The position numbers were made by a program, and so were the translations under genes. The notes beneath the pieces were generated by a model. The model searched no databases. It was not told where the DNA came from and saw nothing but the letters and a program-made list of their open reading frames with translations. From NCBI GenBank assembly GCA_028697935.1, contig JAQVEM010000028.1, positions 1-12,650 of the forward strand: a stretch of DNA of 12,650 nt, given 5' to 3'. Source of the stretch: Actinomycetota bacterium (GTDB taxonomy: Bacteria > Actinomycetota > Humimicrobiia > Humimicrobiales > Humimicrobiaceae). The number at the start of each line of letters is the position of its first letter. The first letter of the stretch is position 1. Shown piece by piece: positions 1 through 6,820 of the stretch.

Positions 1-26
1 AGGAAAGGTGAAGATTTAAATATATT

Positions 27-1208
27 TCAATTGCCCTTTTTTTGACATACAAGAGGGAGACATACTTTAAAAATTACTTCTTTTTTATCTTTATTGTAAC
101 TGACTTCTATAGTTCCGTTATGGTTTTCGACTATTTTCTTGCTTATAGAAAGCCCGAGGCCAAAACTCTTCCTATTATCCGGAGTAGAATTCTTGTAAAA
201 TCTATCAAATACATGATTTAGGTCTTCTTCCCTTATCACTTCACTTATATTAGTAATTTTACAGATTATTAATTTCTTATCTTCACTATTTTCAAGGCTG
301 ATACTTATTTCCTTACCAGGAATACTGTATTTTATAGCATTATCTATAAGGTTAAAAAAGAGCTGTTCCAGTTGTGTCTCAATACCCTTAGTGATAAAGC
401 AACCTTCAAAACTCGTTTTTAATTTAAGATCTTTGGAGTCTATCTGGTTTTTAAAAAGTTTAATCATTTTTTCCAGGATTATCTTTATATTTATCTCTCT
501 AAAATTATTCCCGCTTTTATTTTCTTCAAGATCTGATAGAGTAAGTAATTCTTCAGTTACTCTGGAAAGCCTCATAATTTCGCCATCAATTAAATCTATA
601 GTTTCCATATATTCTTTTTTTGTGACATTTCTTTTTTGTCTGAGTGCATCAATTTTTGTTTTTATTATTGTAAGTGGTGTATTTAACTCATGCGAAGCAT
701 TCTGAATAAACTGCTTTTGTTTGTTGAATGAAGTTTCTATTTTATCCAGCATATCATCAAACTCTTTTGCCATATTTGATATAGCATCATTACCTTTAAG
801 ATTTAATCTCAAGTTTAATCTTTTCTCGTCTATTTCCTTCACATTTTCTGTTATAAAATCGATTCTTTTAAAAATGCTCCGTAAGACAAGAAATCCACTT
901 GATGCTGCAATTATAATTATTATCAGTACACCACCTGTAATTGTATAAAATATTCTTAAAAAAAGCGCAGGTGGAAGCACCTTTACCCCGGGAGGAGGCC
1001 CAGAAGAATCAGGCTGAGTTATTTCTCTCAACCTATCAATTTCTGCAGGATCCATATTTTTAAAATGTTCTCTTACTATAGTATTATATCTCTCACCTCT
1101 TAAGTTAAAATTATAAACATAGTAAGTAAGAAATCCATACAGCGCAAATGAAACAACTATTATTACTATAAACCACATTAATATTTTCTTCTGTAGTGAA
1201 AATTTCAT
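27..1208 (-). CDS. Sensor histidine kinase (HAMP/HisKA/HATPase), partner of the adjacent response regulator
   Basis: Membrane histidine kinase of 393 residues that should autophosphorylate on His and pass phosphate to the regulator encoded just upstream. Visible in order: a membrane helix at about 11-31; a short extracytoplasmic loop at about 32-82 with a Pro-rich end (PPPGVKVLPP); a second helix at about 84-108; a HAMP linker at about 109-160; an H-box ASHELNTPL with phospho-acceptor His173; an N-box LIDNAIKYS (Asn290); an F-box FDRFYK at about 334-339; and a G2 box SFGLGLSI at about 348-355. The usual G1 box (DxGxG) is not recognisable; KITNISEVI stands in its place. The gene starts with ATG 22 bases after the regulator's stop, preceded by a modest AGGATGG. 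It ends in TGA, and no terminator is visible in the 26 bases left to the window edge. The small sensor loop suggests envelope or intramembrane sensing, but the ligand cannot be told from sequence. Confidence 0.93.
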   Translation of the reverse strand: MKFSLQKKILMWFIVIIVVSFALYGFLTYYVYNFNLRGERYNTIVREHFKNMDPAEIDRLREITQPDSSGPPPGVKVLPPALFLRIFYTITGGVLIIIIIAASSGFLVLRSIFKRIDFITENVKEIDEKRLNLRLNLKGNDAISNMAKEFDDMLDKIETSFNKQKQFIQNASHELNTPLTIIKTKIDALRQKRNVTKKEYMETIDLIDGEIMRLSRVTEELLTLSDLEENKSGNNFREINIKIILEKMIKLFKNQIDSKDLKLKTSFEGCFITKGIETQLEQLFFNLIDNAIKYSIPGKEISISLENSEDKKLIICKITNISEVIREEDLNHVFDRFYKNSTPDNRKSFGLGLSISKKIVENHNGTIEVSYNKDKKEVIFKVCLPLVCQKKGN

Positions 1209-1230
1209 AATTATAAATCCATCCTATTTT

Positions 1231-1914
1231 TTATCTGTTGTCCTGTATATCCTCATTCTGTATCCTGTAGCCAGAGCCATATATTGTTTCTATATGTTTT
1301 CCAGAGTTTCCCAGCTTTTTTCTTATATTTTTTATATGCGTATCTACTATATTAGTAAAAATATCGACATTTCTGTCCCATGCATGTTCAAGAATCTGAT
1401 TTCTGCTTACAACCTGCCCTCTATGTCTCAATAAATATTCTAAAACCATAAATTCTTTCTTTGTAAGTTTTACTTCTTTTTCCCCTGAAAAAACTTGTTC
1501 ACTACCCATGTCTATTTTTATTTCAAAAGCTGTGAGTATGTTTTCTTTATCTTTTGATGTTCTCCTTAGAAGAGCTCTTAGTCTGGCAAGAAGTTCTGTG
1601 AATTCAAAAGGTTTTGTAAGATAATCATCAGCGCCGCAGTTCAGACCTTCTACAATATTTTCTATCTGTTTCTTGGCAGTGAGCATTAGTATAAAACTAT
1701 TTATTTTTTCTTTCCTTATCTTCAGGCATAACTCTTCGCCCGGAATATCAGGTAGCATTAAATCCAGAATTATAATATCGTAATCATAATCCTGTGCAAG
1801 ATTCAGTCCTTCAAGACCATTATAAGCTACGTCAACAGTAAATTTATGTTGTTCCAGACCGGTTTTTATATTATCCGCAACTAATTTTTCATCTTCAATT
1901 ATAAGTATCTTCAT
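1231..1914 (-). CDS. OmpR/PhoB-family response regulator
   Basis: Two-domain DNA-binding response regulator of 227 residues, the normal length for the OmpR/PhoB group. The receiver domain (about 1-120) has the acidic pair E7/D8, phospho-acceptor D51 in IIILDLMLP, T79 and K101 in TKPFE. The C-terminal winged-helix domain (about 128-222) shows LTKKEFMVLEYLLRHRGQVVSR, then DTHIKNIRKKLG and the terminal wing ETIYGSGYRI. All residues needed for phosphorylation are present. It sits between the MacB-type permease gene (76-base gap) and its cognate kinase gene (22-base gap), so it is probably part of the exporter operon and may autoregulate it. The start is ATG with no strong Shine-Dalgarno sequence. 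An imperfect inverted repeat lies in the gap upstream. The family assignment is secure; the target genes are inferred from neighbourhood only. Confidence 0.95.
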   Translation of the reverse strand: MKILIIEDEKLVADNIKTGLEQHKFTVDVAYNGLEGLNLAQDYDYDIIILDLMLPDIPGEELCLKIRKEKINSFILMLTAKKQIENIVEGLNCGADDYLTKPFEFTELLARLRALLRRTSKDKENILTAFEIKIDMGSEQVFSGEKEVKLTKKEFMVLEYLLRHRGQVVSRNQILEHAWDRNVDIFTNIVDTHIKNIRKKLGNSGKHIETIYGSGYRIQNEDIQDNR

Positions 1915-1930
1915 TTTTTACTTATTTGAC

Positions 1931-1962
1931 TTTTATATTACTCAATCAAAATGAGTATAAAA
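1931..1962. repeat. Imperfect inverted repeat in the permease-regulator gap
   Basis: TTTTATATTACTCA (1931-1944) and TGAGTATAAAA (1952-1962) are complementary apart from a three-base bulge, separated by seven bases. There is no T-run after it in either direction, so it does not look like a terminator. It lies 17 bases before the response-regulator start codon and could be an operator or an RNA hairpin between the exporter genes and the regulator gene. Function is not established. Confidence 0.4.
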
Positions 1963-1990
1963 CAATTTAATTCTAATAGCCACACAGGAA

Positions 1991-3361
1991 CTATTCATAT
2001 CTTAAAGATTCAATAGGACTCAATCTTGCTGCTCTCATTGCCGGTAAAATACCAAACAAAAGACCAATAACTGTAGAGAAAGCGAGTGCTATAACCACCG
2101 GAGAAATAGTAATAAGTGAGCTCAGAGCTGTAAATGTATTAATTATCCATGTTATAAGGCCGGCAAGTCCTATGCCTGTAATCCCACCAGAAAGGCTCAA
2201 TACTGTGCTTTCTGTCAGAAACTGAATCAGAATATCTCTGTTTTTTGCGCCTATTGCCTTTCTTATACCTATTTCCCTGGTTCTTTCTGTAACAGATACA
2301 AACATAATATTCATAATTCCGATGCCGCCAACTAAAAGAGATATAGCTGCTATGCTTGCCAGAGTAATCACAAGGGTATCAGTAATTGATGTTGCCATTT
2401 CCAGAAGCTGTTCAGAACTGCTTATTTCAAAATCATTTGGTTCCCCCGGCAAAATAGAATGCTGTTCTCTTAAAATAGATTTTGCTTCAATTATTGCTGC
2501 ATCTATAAAGTCTTCGCTTTTAACCTTCGCAGTTATCTGATTGATTGTATCATTACCGTATAGTTTATTCTGTGCTGTGGTTACGGGAATAAATATAGAA
2601 TTATCAGCACTCATTCCAAAAGTGTAGCCTGCTGATTTCAATGTTCCCATTACAATAAATTTTTCGCCATTTATTTTTACTTCTTCACCTATGGGGTTAA
2701 TTTTCCCAAAATAATCAGTCACTACATCATATCCAAGGACAACTACACTGGTTGCATTTAAAACATCAAATTCTGTAAAAAAACTCCCCAGATCTATTTC
2801 ATAACCTGATAGCGAAGGATATTGTTCCGATGTAGCAGTAACACTAATATTACCGCTGCTGCTTCCATAAGAAAAGTTTAAATTTCCCAGTGTAAGTACA
2901 GGAGCTATATTCTCAAGTAAATCTGACTTCTCTTTAAGAGCACTTACATCCTCAAGATAAAGTTCACCTGCGACTATTTCCTCTTCCTCCTCCTCTTCTT
3001 CTATCATCGGCATACCACCCATAAATCCACCACCTGCCGGTCCCTGACCCTGCTCTTCTGGTGGTCTGGCATTGCCACCGGAACGATTTATATTTGTTTC
3101 TCTCTGAATTTCCCTTAAACTTTCACCGCCACTGCTACTACTGGTAAACGGCCGGTCCCTTCCCGGTGTAATAGTAATAACATTGCTGCCCACGCTTTGA
3201 ATATTTTCTGATATAGAAGCTTCTGCTGCTGATCCTATTGATGTAACGGCTATTACCGAGCCCACGCCTATTATAATTCCAAGCATTGTCAGAAATGATC
3301 TCAGCTTATTTAAAGTAATTGAATTAAAAGCAATTTTTATATTTTCAAGTATTCTTTTCAT
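1991..3361 (-). CDS. MacB-type ABC transporter permease
   Basis: Membrane subunit of a MacB/LolCDE-type (type VII) ABC exporter, 456 residues. An N-terminal amphipathic stretch and membrane helix (about 21-43) are followed by a large extracytoplasmic MacB core domain (about 44-325) and three C-terminal helices (about 330-353, 383-409, 420-442) of the FtsX fold. The conserved segment GGIGIMNIMFVSVTERTREIGIRKAIGA occurs at about 345-372, and RAARLSPIESLRYE closes the protein, both diagnostic of the family. In place of a short loop, residues about 68-130 hold a low-complexity insertion: Ser/Gly, then a Gly/Pro/Gln-rich run (GQGPAGGGFMGGMPM) and eight consecutive Glu (121-128). The gene begins 13 bases after the ATPase stop and has a weak Shine-Dalgarno sequence, which suggests coupled translation. 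Substrate unknown; macrolides, peptides, lipids and siderophores are all known for relatives. Confidence 0.94.
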   Translation of the reverse strand: MKRILENIKIAFNSITLNKLRSFLTMLGIIIGVGSVIAVTSIGSAAEASISENIQSVGSNVITITPGRDRPFTSSSSGGESLREIQRETNINRSGGNARPPEEQGQGPAGGGFMGGMPMIEEEEEEEEIVAGELYLEDVSALKEKSDLLENIAPVLTLGNLNFSYGSSSGNISVTATSEQYPSLSGYEIDLGSFFTEFDVLNATSVVVLGYDVVTDYFGKINPIGEEVKINGEKFIVMGTLKSAGYTFGMSADNSIFIPVTTAQNKLYGNDTINQITAKVKSEDFIDAAIIEAKSILREQHSILPGEPNDFEISSSEQLLEMATSITDTLVITLASIAAISLLVGGIGIMNIMFVSVTERTREIGIRKAIGAKNRDILIQFLTESTVLSLSGGITGIGLAGLITWIINTFTALSSLITISPVVIALAFSTVIGLLFGILPAMRAARLSPIESLRYE

Positions 3362-3374
3362 CTTTTATTACTTT

Positions 3375-4157
3375 TTATATAACATTTGAATTATTATTTG
3401 AAAAATTATTAATTTTGTCTTCTAATTTAGGCATATTTTCTAACATTTTGCATGCGTTTACAGGTTCTTTTACCTTCTCTTCGCCACATAAAATGCCGTC
3501 TCTTAAATAAATTATTCTGCCTGAATGTTTTGCAATCTCAATTTCATGAGTAACAAAAATAATGGTTTTGCCTCTGCGGTTAAGTTCCTGGAAAATAGCC
3601 ATTATTTCTTCCCCTGTCCTTGAGTCAAGATTTCCCGTAGGCTCATCTGCCATTATTATTGCTGGATTATTAATAAGTGCCCTTGCAATAGCAACCCTTT
3701 GCCTCTGGCCACCGGATAATTCGCTGGGTTTGTGCTTGATCCATTCAGCAAGACCTACAGAATTTATCACCTCGTTTATTAAATCTTTTCTGGCTCTGGA
3801 TTGTTCTCTCCTGGAATAAATCAGAGGTAGTTCAACATTTCCGATAATGTTTAACCTGGGAAGCAAATTAAATGTCTGGAATACAAAACCAACCTTTTTA
3901 TTCCTTATTTCTGCAAGCTGGTTGTCATTTAAGTCCATAACATTTATACCATCAAGATAATAAAAACCCGAAGTCGGTTTATCAAGACAACCAAGTATAT
4001 TCATAAGCGTAGATTTCCCCGAACCCGAAGGGCCCATTATAGATACAAATTCACCCTCATTTATTTCAAGATTTATACCTCTTAATGCATTTACCTTTAT
4101 ATCCCCAACTTTATATATTTTTGTAATTTCTTTCGTTAATATAATTTTCTTTTCCAT
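3375..4157 (-). CDS. MacB/LolD-type ABC transporter ATP-binding protein
   Basis: Cytoplasmic ATPase subunit, 260 residues, that would pair as a dimer with the permease encoded downstream. Visible motifs: Walker A GPSGSGKST (42-50), Q-loop VFQTFNLLP with Gln94, ABC signature LSGGQ (147-151), Walker B IIMADE (167-172) followed by PTGNLDSRTG, and switch His204 in VTHE. The A-loop Tyr15 and the short spacing match the LolD/MacB ATPase group, normally about 220-230 residues. About 30 extra residues at the C-terminus end in an Asn-rich tail (NNFSNNNSNVI). The ATG start has no clear Shine-Dalgarno sequence; the 103-base gap to the adaptor gene contains no terminator. All catalytic residues are present, so it should be an active ATPase. 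Confidence 0.96.
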   Translation of the reverse strand: MEKKIILTKEITKIYKVGDIKVNALRGINLEINEGEFVSIMGPSGSGKSTLMNILGCLDKPTSGFYYLDGINVMDLNDNQLAEIRNKKVGFVFQTFNLLPRLNIIGNVELPLIYSRREQSRARKDLINEVINSVGLAEWIKHKPSELSGGQRQRVAIARALINNPAIIMADEPTGNLDSRTGEEIMAIFQELNRRGKTIIFVTHEIEIAKHSGRIIYLRDGILCGEEKVKEPVNACKMLENMPKLEDKINNFSNNNSNVI

Positions 4158-4260
4158 AATTTCATATTCAAATATCTAAATTTTAAATTGATAAGCCTGC
4201 ATTATAATTAATACAAGCTATATATAATCACCCATATTATTTCATTATTATAACCCGGTG

Positions 4261-5685
4261 CTATATTCTTGAAGTTATCACTATATCTCCTTCCTTAAGG
4301 CCAGAAACTACTTCTATATACTGATAATCATTTATACCAGTAGTAATTTCTGTCTTTCTTATAGAGTTTTCAATATTGTCAGCATTCCTCTGACCGGAAA
4401 CCATAACATCAACATATTTCTTCCCATTTTCTATATAAACAGCCCTTATGGGAACGTAGAGCACATTTTCTGCTTTTGCAGTTACAATATCAACATCAGC
4501 TGAAAGGCCATAATATATTTTGTTATCTCCTGTATCAGTTAAATTTATAATTATTTCAAAAGAGACTATATTTCCATCTTCTACTGCTATGGGTATTATT
4601 TTTTGAACTTTACCTGAAAACTCGTAGTCCGGGTAAGCATCCATTGTAATATATACTTCACTGTTCTCAGATATTTTTGATATCTCAGATTCACTGATAG
4701 TAGTTCTGATTAGAAAAATATTATTTATTACTGAGACAGTACCACCTTCAGAATTCTTATCATTAACTTTAAAATCTGTCGAAAAAACCATACCATCATA
4801 TGGTGCGTACAATATGTAGTTTTCCAGACTCTCTTTTGCTGATTCATATTCCATATTAGCAAGCCCCAGCTGGATTTCTGCCTGCTCTATATTATTCTTT
4901 GCTGATTCAATCTGCCTTGCTGCAGATTGTAAACTTGATAGATTACTCCAGTAATTAGTAGACTGGCTTATCAGTGACTGGCTATATGAAGATTCTGACT
5001 GGGATTTTGACGAGTCAGCTGATATCTCTGCAGATTTAAGCTTTTCCTCCGCTGATTTTATATTTGATTCATACTGTTCTATCTGTATATCCGTAGTACC
5101 CGGATTTTCCTCTGCAAGGTCCATCATTTCTTCTGCTTCTTCTAACGCTCTTTCCGCACTCTTTAATGAAAGACTTGCGTTTTCGCTGGCAATTTCCATA
5201 GACTTAAGTGCACTTTCTGTTGCCTCTTCTGCTTTCTCAGTATTAAGCTCAGCCATCTGAATAGCTATGTGATTCGAATCAAGAGCTGCCTGGTAATTCA
5301 GTTTTGATGTCTTTAAAGAAATCTCCGAGAGTTTTAGATTTTTTTCAATTTGCTCAAGTTGTGATAATCCATCTGAATTATCAATTTCAACAAGTGCATC
5401 TCCTTCTTTAAAATAATCTCCTTTTTCCAGAGCACTAAGTATTTTACCTGATACCTGCATTTTGTAAGTATTTAGAAATTCTGATTCAACCAGGCCTGTC
5501 GTAGAAACAGTCTGATAAATATCACCTTTTTTTACTTCAAAAGTTTCTATAGACTGTCCAGTTATTTCATTTGAAACTCCTGTAAATGGTCCGGTCTTCA
5601 TACAGGAGGTAGAAGCAAGTAAAATTAAAAATATAATAACTGTAAAAATTGAAATGCATGCAATTTTTAATCTTTTAATAACCAT
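4261..5685 (-). CDS. HlyD/MacA-like periplasmic adaptor (membrane fusion protein) of an ABC exporter
   Basis: Adaptor of 474 residues that would connect the MacB-type transporter to an outer partner or gate substrate on the cell surface. A membrane anchor spans about 9-27 and ends LLASTSC; Cys28 could be lipidated, but the lipobox is poor. The first half of a biotinyl-lipoyl-like domain follows (about 50-105, VSGKILSALEKGDYFKEGDALVEI). A Ser/Glu/Ala-rich coiled coil of about 180 residues (107-290) interrupts it. The second half resumes at ILYAPYDGMVFS (about 291-302), then a beta-barrel domain and a membrane-proximal domain ending in VVSGLKEGDIVITSRI. It is the first gene of the exporter cluster, with an AAGGAT ribosome binding site about seven bases before ATG. 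No TolC-like outer-membrane factor is in the window, so whether the cell has an outer membrane is undetermined. Confidence 0.9.
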   Translation of the reverse strand: MVIKRLKIACISIFTVIIFLILLASTSCMKTGPFTGVSNEITGQSIETFEVKKGDIYQTVSTTGLVESEFLNTYKMQVSGKILSALEKGDYFKEGDALVEIDNSDGLSQLEQIEKNLKLSEISLKTSKLNYQAALDSNHIAIQMAELNTEKAEEATESALKSMEIASENASLSLKSAERALEEAEEMMDLAEENPGTTDIQIEQYESNIKSAEEKLKSAEISADSSKSQSESSYSQSLISQSTNYWSNLSSLQSAARQIESAKNNIEQAEIQLGLANMEYESAKESLENYILYAPYDGMVFSTDFKVNDKNSEGGTVSVINNIFLIRTTISESEISKISENSEVYITMDAYPDYEFSGKVQKIIPIAVEDGNIVSFEIIINLTDTGDNKIYYGLSADVDIVTAKAENVLYVPIRAVYIENGKKYVDVMVSGQRNADNIENSIRKTEITTGINDYQYIEVVSGLKEGDIVITSRI

Positions 5686-5756
5686 CTCTTTATCCTTTTT
5701 ATTTCTTTATCTTTTTGTTATTAATTATTCATTTTTTCTTTGTTATTTTTTAAGAG

Positions 5757-5802
5757 ATTATATGAAAAAAAAATGGAGAAATTCTGGAGAAAATTTCTCC
5801 AT
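5757..5802 (-). promoter_or_regulatory. Candidate promoter/operator of the exporter operon
   Basis: Reading the minus strand, a TATAAT hexamer (5762-5757) lies about 70 bases before the adaptor start codon. No -35 hexamer is apparent at 17 bases. Instead, two TTCTCC direct repeats start at 5791 and 5780, exactly 11 bases apart. They would fall near -41 and -30 if TATAAT is the -10 box. OmpR/PhoB-family regulators typically bind direct repeats spaced by one helical turn that replace the -35 element, and such a regulator is encoded in this cluster. The same bases also form a terminator hairpin, so the promoter reading is an inference. Confidence 0.35.
5765..5802 (-). terminator. Intrinsic terminator (or attenuator) before the exporter operon
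   Basis: On the minus strand ATGGAGAAATT (5802-5792) pairs perfectly with AATTTCTCCAT (5783-5773) around an eight-base loop, followed by a run of nine T (5773-5765). This is a textbook rho-independent terminator. The loop contains TTCTCC, which can instead pair with the GGAGAA of the left arm, giving a mutually exclusive short hairpin. The element could therefore be an attenuator if transcription starts upstream of it. Confidence 0.8.
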
Positions 5803-5829
5803 AAAATCTTCATTATTAACTGATAGAAT

Positions 5830-5861
5830 AAAAAAAATAATATCTTAAAAGGATATTATTT
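5830..5861 (-). terminator. Intrinsic terminator ending the pheT / hydrolase transcript
   Basis: On the minus strand AAATAATATC (5861-5852) pairs with GATATTATTT (5844-5835) around a seven-base loop, and the right arm runs into eight T (5837-5830). The stem is AT-rich but perfect. It is one of two terminators in tandem, with the second 28 bases further on, which would efficiently separate the translation operon from the exporter operon. Confidence 0.8.
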
Positions 5862-6048
5862 AAGGCCACATCTGATGCACAGCTATTGAAGTAATTGTTT
5901 AGGAATGTTAAAGGAGGTGATAGAACTCCGGATAAAATTCTAAAACAGAGTAATGCAGCGTCATATAAATACGGGCAGTTAATATACTGCCCGTATTTAT
6001 CTTTAGATTATTTTTAATATATTTTTTTAATACAAGGAGGCTTCTTAA
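5862..6048 (-). other. 3' untranslated region or possible small RNA after the hydrolase gene
   Basis: No convincing gene is visible on either strand. Read on the minus strand, this region holds CCTCCTT right after the hydrolase stop (6040-6034), a perfect 14-bp hairpin (6000-5965), and ATCACCTCCTTT (5921-5910), identical over 12 bases to the usual 3' tail of 16S rRNA. It then runs into the intrinsic terminator at 5861-5830. A structured segment closed by a terminator is compatible with a 3'-UTR-derived small RNA. No known RNA family was recognised. Confidence 0.35.
5965..6000. repeat. Perfect 14-bp inverted repeat (hairpin)
   Basis: ATAAATACGGGCAG (5965-5978) and CTGCCCGTATTTAT (5987-6000) are exact reverse complements around the eight-base loop TTAATATA. 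On the plus strand it is followed by a moderately T-rich stretch, so it could terminate plus-strand transcription. On the minus strand the downstream bases are ATGACGCTG without a T-run, so there it would act as a stable 3'-UTR stem rather than a terminator. Confidence 0.75.
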
Positions 6049-6777
6049 TTATAGTTCTATTACCCGGTCATCGTGAGCAACCCTGATGTTAATCTTTCCT
6101 TCTGCATATTCCTTCAATTTTTCTTTTAGTTCATTTTCATCCATAGTAACTATCTGCTTCCCACAGTGAGTAATGATTAACTCTTTAACTCCGTATTTTT
6201 TACACCAGCCGGCTATGGTTACGACTCTTGTATGTCCAAAAAGTTTGTCTCCACTTCTTCTTACCATGTTTATATTAAGACTTGAACCATCGGCTATTAA
6301 TAAATCAACATCGCCCAGGACCATCTCTTTATCATCTTTAAAATCCAGAATATCCGGGGCATACACTATAGTTCTGCTACCTTTAATTTTATAAGCTACC
6401 GCAGGACACCTGAGCGAATGTATTACATCAAAAGCTCTTACTCTGAAATCATTTAAAATATATTCTATACCACTTTTAATTACCCTGTAATTTCCAGGTT
6501 TATATTTTCCATAATTCAACGTTTCAATTGTCAGATAGACCGGTATATTTATTCTGTTTTCCTCTTCTACAGTCCATATATAATGGTCGGGATGTGCATG
6601 TGTTATTAATAAGTAATTGAAATCATTGATTTCCCTTATCAGACGTGGATTGTATTTTACCCCAAAGTCAATTAATACAGTGGTAGTTTTTTCTTTCACT
6701 ATTAGAGATGAATGATATTTATGGCTGGAGCTGGATTCTTCAATTTCTCCCTTTGTTCCCGGGAACTCTATTATCAT
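6049..6777 (-). CDS. Metallo-beta-lactamase-fold metal-dependent hydrolase, substrate unknown
   Basis: Single-domain metallo-beta-lactamase superfamily protein of 242 residues, cytoplasmic (no signal peptide). Metal ligands are apparent: the signature H60-A-H62-P-D64-H65 preceded by LLITHAHPDH, His120 in VIHSLRCPA, the bridging Asp142 in YAPDILDF, and His204 in IITHCGKQ. His182 in LFGHTRV may also be near the site. The fold fits hydrolases of the RNase Z, PhnP or lactonase-like type, but no accessory domain points to one substrate. It lies 43 bases after pheT with no terminator between, so it is probably the last gene of the pheST transcript. ATG is preceded by an A/G-rich spacer without a recognisable Shine-Dalgarno sequence. 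Downstream is a structured non-coding region with terminators. Fold confidence is high; the role is unknown and a link to tRNA charging is only positional. Confidence 0.88.
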   Translation of the reverse strand: MIIEFPGTKGEIEESSSSHKYHSSLIVKEKTTTVLIDFGVKYNPRLIREINDFNYLLITHAHPDHYIWTVEEENRINIPVYLTIETLNYGKYKPGNYRVIKSGIEYILNDFRVRAFDVIHSLRCPAVAYKIKGSRTIVYAPDILDFKDDKEMVLGDVDLLIADGSSLNINMVRRSGDKLFGHTRVVTIAGWCKKYGVKELIITHCGKQIVTMDENELKEKLKEYAEGKINIRVAHDDRVIEL

Positions 6778-6820
6778 TTTATTATTCTATATTTATTCTC
6801 TACTATTTCTATTATTCTTA

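Noticed and set aside
391..948. Plus-strand open frames opposite the histidine kinase gene
   Set aside because: They are antisense shadows: the minus-strand frame has clear kinase motifs throughout, and the plus-strand products are low-complexity Ser/Ile/Phe-rich.
4158..4260. Internal promoter between adaptor and ATPase genes (TATAAT-like strings)
   Set aside because: Several TATAAT-like strings occur, but none has an acceptable -35 at 16-18 bases, and the region is simply AT-rich.
5895..6017. Forty-codon open frame on the plus strand starting TTG and crossing the strong AAAGGAGGTGAT sequence
   Set aside because: No ribosome binding site at its own start, the Shine-Dalgarno-like sequence lies inside it, the 14-bp hairpin is within the frame and no family resemblance was recognised. 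It may be chance.
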